From positions 386,858-424,625 of the forward strand of contig JAMPAC010000001.1 of assembly GCA_023667395.1 (NCBI GenBank): a DNA stretch of 37,768 nucleotides, written 5' to 3'. Each line of letters begins with the position of its first letter. The first letter of the stretch is position 1. The DNA comes from Blautia sp. (lineage in GTDB: Bacteria; Bacillota; Clostridia; Lachnospirales; Lachnospiraceae). The position numbers were made by a program, and so were the translations under genes. The notes beneath the pieces are model-generated. The model was given only the letters and a program-made list of their open reading frames with translations. It made no database searches and had not been told where the DNA came from. Of this stretch, positions 32,192 through 37,768 are shown piece by piece.

Positions 32192-33982
32192 ATGAAAGCC
32201 ATCAAAAACTGTATCTTTGCCATACGGACAGTCTTCCACTATGCGCCCTTGAACGCCGTGCTGTATACGGCGGGCTTTTTTGTGCCTGCTTTTTTTACGG
32301 GCGCACAGATGCTGCTGATACAGCATATCGTGGACAGCGGCGCCGCGCTTGTGCAGGGGCGTGGGGAACTGCGGCCCGTGATCTGGTGGAGCGGGCTGCT
32401 GGTGATCATGCTGACATTGTGGGTGACCCTGCAAAAGCTGGGATCCTACGAAATGACGGTGATACGAACACGGCTTACCAGGCACATGGCGCCTGATATC
32501 GCGGACAGGCTGACAGACCTGGAGTATGCCGGTTTTGAGGAAAAAGGGGTTCAGGAAGTATTCCAGAAAATGTCCAACGAGCCCCAGGAAATGGTGGCAC
32601 AGTGCTTTGACAAGACAATGAACAACATACAGGGAACCATATCCCTGATCTTCAGCATGGCAGTGTTTTTTTCCATCTCCGTCTGGGTGGGAGTGGGCGT
32701 GCTGCTGATTGGCATCCCCACTTCCATACTGGGATACCTGTCTGCGGGAAAGCGGCAGCTTATCACTAAGGAGTCTGCGGACGCCAAGAGGAGAATGGCG
32801 GATTTGAAAGGACTGCTATCCAACAAACACGCCATGTATGAGATGAAGTTATTCTCTTCCGGGGAATTGTTTACCCGCAAATGGGATCGGAGCAGCGGCG
32901 AACTGGCGGAGATCACCATGCGGGAGGGACGGAAAGCCCTGATCATAGAGATTGCCAGCAACCTGCTGCAGATGCTGTATATTGTGTTCATCATCTTTAC
33001 GGTGACTTACAGCTTTTTCCGGGGGAGCATCACCCTGGGACAGTTCACGGCGGCTTTCAGCGGGGCGAGTACCATCGGGAACAAGCTGTATTCCGCCGCA
33101 TGGCAGATGTCCCTGATGCTGAAACATGCCATGGAGATGGATTTTTATATGGAATTCTTAAGTCTGGAGCCGCGAAAAGACAGGGGGGAAGTGGAATTTC
33201 TGGATCATTATCATATCGCCTTTGAAAATGTCAGTTTTCGTTACCCGGGCACGGAACAGGAAATATTGCGGAATGTGACGTTCTATGTCAAGGATGGGGA
33301 ACGGATTGCGTTCGTGGGAGAGAACGGCGCGGGAAAGTCCACCATCATCAAGCTGCTCTGCGGTCTCTATGAACCCACCACGGGGCGGGTGACAGTGGGC
33401 GGCGTTCCGGTGCGGGCGCTGTCGGAAACATTCCGGCAGAAACTATTGTCCGTGGTATTTCAGGATTTCCAGGGTTATCAGATGACTCTGCGGGAAAATA
33501 TCGCTTTCGGCAATATCGACCGGGTGGAACAGGACGGCGAACTGATCCATGCCCTGAGACTGGCGGGCGGGGAGGAACTGCTTGCGGATAAACAGGGGCT
33601 GGACAGGAACCTGGGGAAGCTGGAGGAGGACGGACAGGATCTGTCCAGGGGCCAGTGGCAGCGGGTGGCTATGGCGAGGGCGTTCGTGTCCGACGCGCGG
33701 TATGTGATCCTGGACGAGCCTACGGCGGCGCTGGATCCCATAGCGGAGAGCCGGATGTATGAGAATTTTGCGAAGATATTCCATGAGCGGGGAACCATTA
33801 TGATCTCCCACCGCCTGGCATCCGCCAGGATGGCGGATCGGATCCTGGTGCTGGACGGCGGCAGGATTGTACAGACAGGGAATCATGAGGAACTGATGGA
33901 AAAGGGCGGATTGTACCGGGAGATGTATCTGGCGCAAAGTTCTTTGTTTGTGCCGCCGCTAAAGCGGCATGATGGGAAGTGA
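32192..33982 (+). CDS. ABC exporter half-transporter 1
   Basis: The 596-aa protein (ATG 32192, GAAAGGAGG upstream) has six membrane helices in residues of about 15-310 (ABC type IV exporter fold) and an ATPase domain from about 340. Walker A is GENGAGKSTI near residue 374, the signature is LSRGQWQRVAMAR near 482 (arginine instead of the usual second-position glycine), Walker B is YVILDEPTAALD near 503 and the switch histidine is in ISHRL. It lies 10 bases before a second half-transporter of equal length, so a heterodimer is likely. The substrate is unknown. Confidence 0.92.
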   Translation: MKAIKNCIFAIRTVFHYAPLNAVLYTAGFFVPAFFTGAQMLLIQHIVDSGAALVQGRGELRPVIWWSGLLVIMLTLWVTLQKLGSYEMTVIRTRLTRHMAPDIADRLTDLEYAGFEEKGVQEVFQKMSNEPQEMVAQCFDKTMNNIQGTISLIFSMAVFFSISVWVGVGVLLIGIPTSILGYLSAGKRQLITKESADAKRRMADLKGLLSNKHAMYEMKLFSSGELFTRKWDRSSGELAEITMREGRKALIIEIASNLLQMLYIVFIIFTVTYSFFRGSITLGQFTAAFSGASTIGNKLYSAAWQMSLMLKHAMEMDFYMEFLSLEPRKDRGEVEFLDHYHIAFENVSFRYPGTEQEILRNVTFYVKDGERIAFVGENGAGKSTIIKLLCGLYEPTTGRVTVGGVPVRALSETFRQKLLSVVFQDFQGYQMTLRENIAFGNIDRVEQDGELIHALRLAGGEELLADKQGLDRNLGKLEEDGQDLSRGQWQRVAMARAFVSDARYVILDEPTAALDPIAESRMYENFAKIFHERGTIMISHRLASARMADRILVLDGGRIVQTGNHEELMEKGGLYREMYLAQSSLFVPPLKRHDGK

Positions 33983-33992
33983 GGAATGAGAG

Positions 33993-35753
33993 TTGAACAG
34001 GAAGAAGAAAAGTCCGATTTATTTGAAATATGTGCTGCAGGATTGTTTCCGGGCGTTCCCGGGGATGATGGTTCTGATTGTGCTGATGGAGATTGTGCAG
34101 AATGCGGTTACGGTGCTGGCGCCTGTGATCCTGGCGGAAGTGGTGGAGGGCGCGGCAGCAGGGGCAGGACGGCGGGTCGTGCCGCGCATTGTCCTGTTTG
34201 CCTGTTTTTTGCTGGCAGTGCCTCTGTTCAACTCTGTCTACCGATGGATGGATCTGGTGTTGACGGTAAGATCGGAACAGTACTTTGGCAGGAAAATGTT
34301 TGCCTTTTCCAAACAGATCCAACTGGAGGCGCTGGAAGACACGGAGGTGCTGGACAGATTCAAGAAAGCGGAACGTGCCATGCAAAATCATCCCATGATG
34401 AGCCTGGTGATCAATATGGTGGCCTTATTGGGACAGGCAGCTGCCTGCGCGGGCATTATGGTGGTGGTAGGCTCTTATTCCCCCTGGCTTCCCCTGATCG
34501 CCCTGGCAGGCGTCATTCCAAGCCTCTTAGCGCAGGTCTATGGGATGGAACAACGGGTGAAGCTGCGGCGCGGGCAGAGCGCCGCAAGGCGGAAAGTGCA
34601 GTATCTGTGGGAATTGTTTACCCGTAAGGAAGCGATCAAAGAGATGCGTACCATGGGATTTGCGGCTTACCTGAAAGAAAAGTGGAGCGAAGAGAACATA
34701 AAACTGGTCAAAGAACTGCAGGAGGTGGTGCAGAAGCTGTACAGAAAGAGCATGGTTGCAGACAGCGTGGTCAATCTGTTCTATGCCCTGAATATTGCCG
34801 TTACCCTGTACCTGATGGTCAAAGGACAGATTTCCGTGGGAGAATTTGCGGCGTGCCTGATGGCTTTTGCCGGTTTTCAGGGCGGCCTGCGGAGTCTGGT
34901 GGGTATGATCGTGGAGATCACGGATGATTACCGATATGTGGAGGACTATTATGATTATTTTACCATTCCGGCGGAACGGGATGGAACCGACAGATACCGG
35001 CCTTTCCGGGATGAGATCCGGCTGGAGGATGTGACATTCCGGTACAGGGGAGCGGGAAACGATGCCCTGAAAGGGGTGAACTGCTCCATTGCCAAAGGAG
35101 AGCATGTGGTGATCGTGGGGGAGAACGGCTCCGGCAAGACCACCCTGTCGCGGCTTCTGACGGGAGCCTACCTGCCCCGCACGGGGGAGATCTCCTATGA
35201 CGGACAGAGGACTTCGGAACTGGACAGAAAGAGCCTGTATGAACATATCTCCGTGGTGCCCCAGGATTTCGTGCATTATCAGTTTACCCTGCGGGAAAAC
35301 GTGGGCATCAGCGACATTTCCCGGATGCAGGACGGAAAAGCCATGGAAGCGCTCCTGGGGGAAGTGGCGGGGGCGGAATTCCTGAAAGAGATCGGCGGCC
35401 TGGACATGCAGCTGGGCAGGGAATTCGGCGGCAGGGAACTGTCCGGGGGAGAATGGCAGAAAGTGGCCATTGCCAGGGGACTGTGGAAAGACAGCGACAT
35501 CATCATCCTGGACGAGCCTACCAGCGCCCTGGATCCGTTGGTGGAATATGACATCCTTTCCAAATTTAAGGAGATGATCCGGGATAAGACCTCCATCATC
35601 ATTTCCCACAGGGTAGGGATGTGCCGCAGCGCGGACAAGATCATTGTGATGAAAGAGGGCCGCGTGGCGGAGTGCGGGAAACATGAGCAGCTGCTGGCCC
35701 TGAACGGGGAGTACAGCCGGATCTGGGAGGAGCAGGCGAAGTGGTATGTGTAA
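33993..35753 (+). CDS. ABC exporter half-transporter 2
   Basis: The 586-aa protein starts at TTG 33993, with GTGAGG about 9 bases upstream; an ATG at 33986 is out of frame. It has six membrane helices in the first 310 residues, an ATPase domain with GENGSGKTTLS near residue 375, the signature LSGGEWQKVAIARG near 482, Walker B IIILDEPTSALD near 503, and ISHRVGM. The two halves resemble each other in spacing but differ in signature motif (LSRGQ versus LSGGE), as seen in heterodimers with two unlike ATP sites. The two-component genes upstream may control it. Confidence 0.92.
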   Translation: MNRKKKSPIYLKYVLQDCFRAFPGMMVLIVLMEIVQNAVTVLAPVILAEVVEGAAAGAGRRVVPRIVLFACFLLAVPLFNSVYRWMDLVLTVRSEQYFGRKMFAFSKQIQLEALEDTEVLDRFKKAERAMQNHPMMSLVINMVALLGQAAACAGIMVVVGSYSPWLPLIALAGVIPSLLAQVYGMEQRVKLRRGQSAARRKVQYLWELFTRKEAIKEMRTMGFAAYLKEKWSEENIKLVKELQEVVQKLYRKSMVADSVVNLFYALNIAVTLYLMVKGQISVGEFAACLMAFAGFQGGLRSLVGMIVEITDDYRYVEDYYDYFTIPAERDGTDRYRPFRDEIRLEDVTFRYRGAGNDALKGVNCSIAKGEHVVIVGENGSGKTTLSRLLTGAYLPRTGEISYDGQRTSELDRKSLYEHISVVPQDFVHYQFTLRENVGISDISRMQDGKAMEALLGEVAGAEFLKEIGGLDMQLGREFGGRELSGGEWQKVAIARGLWKDSDIIILDEPTSALDPLVEYDILSKFKEMIRDKTSIIISHRVGMCRSADKIIVMKEGRVAECGKHEQLLALNGEYSRIWEEQAKWYV

Positions 35754-35779
35754 ATGAACTGTTATGATTAATTTTACTC

Positions 35780-35799
35780 AAAAAGTCAGGACACTTTTT
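35780..35799. repeat. Inverted repeat at the promoter of the AraC-GGDEF gene
   Basis: AAAAAGT and ACTTTTT face each other with a 6-base centre, covering the predicted -35. It could be an operator, or a weak terminator for the ABC operon, whose stop is 26 bases upstream. Confidence 0.45.
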
Positions 35800-35815
35800 C
35801 TGTCTGTGCTACAAT
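35788..35815 (+). promoter_or_regulatory. Promoter of the AraC-GGDEF gene
   Basis: AGGACA (35788-35793), 16 bases and an extended -10 TGCTACAAT (TACAAT at 35810-35815) give a plausible promoter, with initiation near 35822. Confidence 0.6.
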
Positions 35816-35818
35816 ATA

Positions 35819-35834
35819 GTTACGATATCGTAAC
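35819..35834. promoter_or_regulatory. 16-bp perfect palindrome at the transcription start
   Basis: GTTACGATATCGTAAC is a complete palindrome three bases after the -10, straddling the predicted start. This is a typical repressor-operator position, possibly for autoregulation. The binding protein is unknown. Confidence 0.6.
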
Positions 35835-35867
35835 GGGCGGAGCATTGGGCAGGGAGGGAAGTCTTGT

Positions 35868-36671
35868 ATGAAGAATCTGGATCTTCTTCAGGCGGCGCTG
35901 ACATATATTGAAGATAATCTCACAGGCAATATTCATACGGAGGATATCGCCCGGCATTGTTACTGCTCCAAGTCCACTCTGGAAAAGCTTTTCAGATGCA
36001 TCAACAGGATATCCGTGCGAGATTACATAATCCGCCGGAGAATGGTCTGCGCAGCCAGGGCGCTTAAGGAGGAACCCGCCCGGAACCTGCTGGAACTGGC
36101 CGTTTCATACGGCTATCAGTCCAACGAAGCTTTTGGGAGGGCGTTTAAGTCGGTTTGGAACTGTAATCCGTCGGAGTTTAACCGGATCTATCAGTTTTCC
36201 CAACTGTATCCCCGGCTGCAGGCGCCAACGCAGGAAGGAGATTGTTATATGAGAAGTAAAAAGCAGGTTGATATCAGTGAATTGTATGATCTGTTCAAGG
36301 AGCGAAAGGACTGTTATTTCGTGTGCGCGGATATCAGATCCCTGGCTCCCATCAACGAGATTTCCCACAAAGCCGGGGATCTGGCGATCCTGGAGACCAT
36401 GAAACGGCTGAGTGACAGCGCGGGAGAGGAAGATGTGGTATTCCGGATCGGAGGCGACGAATTTGTCATTTTGACAAACACCGCCAACCTGGCGGAAGCG
36501 GAGGCGGTGGCGGAGAAAATCCGCGCAAAGAACGGAGAAACCTTTGACTATGAAGAACACAGGATTCCCTTATCCCTCCATATCGCAGTCACCACCGTAT
36601 CCGTAAAACCGTTGCGCTACAGCGATCTGTTCACCAGCCTGCACATGGCCATCAACGGAAGTAAGAAATAA
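35868..36671 (+). CDS. AraC-type DNA-binding protein fused to a GGDEF-like domain
   Basis: The 267-aa protein has an AraC double HTH at residues of about 5-110 (YIEDNLTGNIHTEDIARHCYCSKSTLEKLFRCIN, LLELAVSYGYQSNEAFGRAFKSVWNCNPSEF). Residues of about 140-265 look like a shortened diguanylate cyclase domain: FVCADIRSLAPINEISHKAGDLAILETMKRL, then FRIGGDEFVILTNT with an intact GGDEF motif, and a final LSLHIAVTTVSVKPLRYSDL. The leading DxLTGLxNR block and part of the FKxxND metal-site motif are missing or changed, so cyclase activity is doubtful; c-di-GMP or GTP sensing is possible. No separate sensor domain exists. Confidence 0.8.
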   Translation: MKNLDLLQAALTYIEDNLTGNIHTEDIARHCYCSKSTLEKLFRCINRISVRDYIIRRRMVCAARALKEEPARNLLELAVSYGYQSNEAFGRAFKSVWNCNPSEFNRIYQFSQLYPRLQAPTQEGDCYMRSKKQVDISELYDLFKERKDCYFVCADIRSLAPINEISHKAGDLAILETMKRLSDSAGEEDVVFRIGGDEFVILTNTANLAEAEAVAEKIRAKNGETFDYEEHRIPLSLHIAVTTVSVKPLRYSDLFTSLHMAINGSKK

Positions 36672-36681
36672 GAAGATACGG

Positions 36682-36717
36682 CATAGGGATAGTTTTTTCG
36701 GGTAAACTATCCCTATG
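36682..36717 (+). promoter_or_regulatory. 14-bp perfect stem that includes the CmpB-family start codon
   Basis: CATAGGGATAGTTT (36682-36695) pairs with AAACTATCCCTATG (36704-36717), loop TTTCGGGT. The ATG of the next gene is the last three bases of the stem. No U-tract follows and no normal ribosome site is seen, so translation may be gated by this fold. Confidence 0.65.
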
Positions 36718-37236
36718 AAGACAAGAAACTTTGATTTTTATGTGATTTTATTTTTTCTCCTCTCCCTGATCGGCTGGCTGTGGGAAGTGGCGATCTATCT
36801 GGTGACGGAGCACGCCTGGATCAACAGAGGAATCTATCTTGGCCCCTATCTGCCCATTTATGGCGCAGGGGGGCTTTTGTTGTGGTTCCTGCTCCATCGG
36901 CTGCATGAGAGGAAAATACTGACTTTTCTGCTGTCAGCGGCGGTCTGCTCCGTGGTGGAGTATGTGACCAGTGTATTTCTGGAATGGAAATGGGGTATGC
37001 GGTGGTGGGACTACAGCGAGTTTGCCCTGAACCTGAACGGACGCATCTGTCTGCTGGGGGCGGCCTGCTTCGGCCTGGGTGGGATGCTGTTGAACTGTTA
37101 CTTGATGCCTGTCTATATGAAAGTTTATCATAAGATGCCGCCGAAATGGAGGCGGGTGTTGTGCGGTATCCTGCTGATGATATTTGTGCTGGACGCTACC
37201 TATTGTGCGGTGAGCCCCAACATCCCCATTTCCTAA
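36715..37236 (+). CDS. CmpB-family (putative ABC transporter permease type) membrane protein
   Basis: The 173-aa protein has four to five membrane helices and the conserved blocks of the CmpB family (PF06541 by recall): LSLIGWLWEVAIYL, INRGIYLGPYLPIYGAGGLLLW, VCSVVEYVTSVFLEWKWGMRWWDYSEFALNLNGRICLLGAACFGLGGM. Function is unproven despite the database name. The ATG at 36715 is the only start that keeps the first helix in position. It has no visible ribosome site and lies inside a hairpin. It follows the AraC-GGDEF gene by 43 bases. Confidence 0.82.
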   Translation: MKTRNFDFYVILFFLLSLIGWLWEVAIYLVTEHAWINRGIYLGPYLPIYGAGGLLLWFLLHRLHERKILTFLLSAAVCSVVEYVTSVFLEWKWGMRWWDYSEFALNLNGRICLLGAACFGLGGMLLNCYLMPVYMKVYHKMPPKWRRVLCGILLMIFVLDATYCAVSPNIPIS

Positions 37237-37406
37237 GCTGCCACAGCCGAATTACTTTTTACGGTGATTGTCGAGATGTGTTAAAGCTGCAAATACAACC
37301 ACCAGACTATCCCTACATTGTTCTAATCTGACTGAAAATATTTTAGCATATTCGACAGAAGGAGGCAATGAGCAAATAAATAACTCAAACGGCAAGTGTA
37401 CAGACC

Positions 37407-37437
37407 GCGGGAGAAGCGAAAGCTTTCCCGCAGTTTT
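37407..37437 (+). terminator. Terminator-like hairpin
   Basis: GCGGGA with TCCCGC, continued by AAGC/GCTT around a GAAA loop, is followed by CAGTTTT. It lies 30 bases after the three-codon frame, so it may end transcripts from the CmpB-family gene or act as an attenuator. Confidence 0.6.
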
Positions 37438-37456
37438 GTTGTGTCACAAACAAAAA

Positions 37457-37493
37457 ACGAATGCAACATTTTGTAGTAAAATGTTGCATTCGT
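37457..37493. repeat. Perfect 16-bp inverted repeat, copy A of a palindromic motif
   Basis: ACGAATGCAACATTTT and AAAATGTTGCATTCGT flank a GTAGT loop. A diverged copy in opposite orientation is at 37691-37722. Confidence 0.75.
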
Positions 37494-37682
37494 GCCTGTT
37501 ATTTTATTTATCGGACGGCGCCGGAAATACTTTAGGGCTGATTTGAAATTTTTTTAAAACTTTTTCTGCCTTTTTAAGGTCTTTTTTCCTCGTTAATGAT
37601 AAGTTTGTTCTCTTTTTCTTTCTATTTTTGCCTTTCAGAAGCCTTTTTTATGACTCTCATAGCCTGATTTCTGGTTTTTACC

Positions 37683-37730
37683 CCTGTTTCGATGCAACAC
37701 TTTACTACAAAAAGTTGTATTCAAAACAGG
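37683..37730. repeat. Imperfect inverted repeat, copy B in opposite orientation
   Basis: GATGCAACACTTT-ACTAC-AAAAAGTTGTATTC (37691-37722) matches the reverse complement of copy A with about five differences and a 1-base gap. It is extended on both sides by CCTGTTT/AAACAGG. It lies about 30-80 bases before the next gene, so it could be an operator. Confidence 0.65.
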
Positions 37731-37762
37731 CAGGGATCGCTGGAAGCGACAAGGAGGTTGGC

Positions 37763-37768
37763 ATGTTA
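37763..37768 (+). CDS. Start of a gene cut by the window end
   Basis: An ATG at 37763 follows a strong AAGGAGG (37751-37757) by 5 bases. Only two codons (Met-Leu) are inside the window, so the product is unknown. A short hairpin (TCGCT/AGCGA, 37737-37749) lies just before the ribosome site. Confidence 0.55.

Larger units (their letters stand above)
37237..37762. other. Gene-poor region of 526 bases with inverted repeats and T-rich tract
   Basis: No convincing gene of normal length lies here. It holds a strong AAGGAGG (37359-37365) before a three-codon frame ATG AGC AAA TAA, a terminator-like stem, two related long palindromes and, between them, a T-rich non-coding tract (about 37540-37680). 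The region leads into a gene that starts at 37763. Confidence 0.6.

Noticed and set aside
37268-37546. 92-codon frame in the final intergenic region
   Set aside because: It runs through the terminator and palindrome, has no ribosome site at its start and looks like non-coding translation.
1-37768. tRNA and rRNA genes
   Set aside because: I saw no rRNA-like segments and no cloverleaf with a conserved T-arm (GGTTCGAAT type) anywhere in the window.

Overview
The window looks like a chromosomal segment of a gut Clostridium-relative, most likely Lachnospiraceae (Bacillota). The inference rests on Gram-positive features: strong AGGAGG ribosome sites, TTG/GTG starts, sigma-A type promoters, intrinsic terminators, a VanW protein, a LytTR/GHKL two-component pair, a CmpB-family membrane protein and a CUT1 sugar transporter without its own ATPase. 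Most of the window is moderately GC-rich. The first 2.7 kb is clearly AT-richer and looks foreign.

Layout. (1) 1-2815 is the decayed end of a mobile element: an unknown gene open at the window edge, a frameshifted fragment resembling a conjugative-element protein, a RhuM-family gene, and a serine recombinase cut off after about 25 codons. (2) 2881-9629 holds envelope and housekeeping genes: two small membrane proteins, VanW, an AIR-synthase-like protein carrying an internal minisatellite, an Lrp regulator, aminotransferase and TrmL chain, and a metallo-beta-lactamase-fold protein. (3) 9715-9918 is a MITE-like element with a 9-bp target duplication. It is followed by a GH2-derived protein without a catalytic barrel, an unknown 112-aa protein and a large polytopic membrane protein. 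(4) 13523-19534 is a polyamine operon: promoter, a highly structured leader RNA candidate with terminator, then speD, an Arg/Orn/Lys decarboxylase, speE, carboxynorspermidine dehydrogenase and nspC. (5) 19734-29845 is a sialic acid/amino sugar utilisation locus built as two divergent operons around a shared control region: nagB-nagA-ROK kinase-rpiR leftward, and binding protein-permease-permease-yhcH-nanA-nanE-SGNH esterase rightward. (6) 29862-35753 encodes a LytTR response regulator, a GHKL sensor kinase, a 72-bp tandem repeat and a pair of ABC exporter half-transporters. (7) 35788-37236 carries an AraC-GGDEF fusion regulator and a CmpB-family membrane protein whose start codon lies in a 14-bp stem. 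(8) 37237-37768 is intergenic and rich in inverted repeats, leading into a gene that starts at the window end.

How it works together. The nan/nag genes form a near-complete route: sialic acid is imported, cleaved by NanA to ManNAc plus pyruvate, phosphorylated by the ROK kinase, epimerised by NanE to GlcNAc-6-P, deacetylated by NagA and deaminated by NagB to fructose-6-P. YhcH probably assists sugar anomerisation and the SGNH protein may remove O-acetyl groups. The ATPase and any sialidase must be encoded elsewhere. The polyamine operon has both the decarboxy-SAM route (SpeD/SpeE) and the aspartate-semialdehyde route (CANSDH/CANSDC) to spermidine-type triamines.

The observation I would follow first is the 13559-13805 leader RNA candidate. 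It has a promoter at one end, a terminator at the other, several perfect stems between, and a possible antiterminator pairing.
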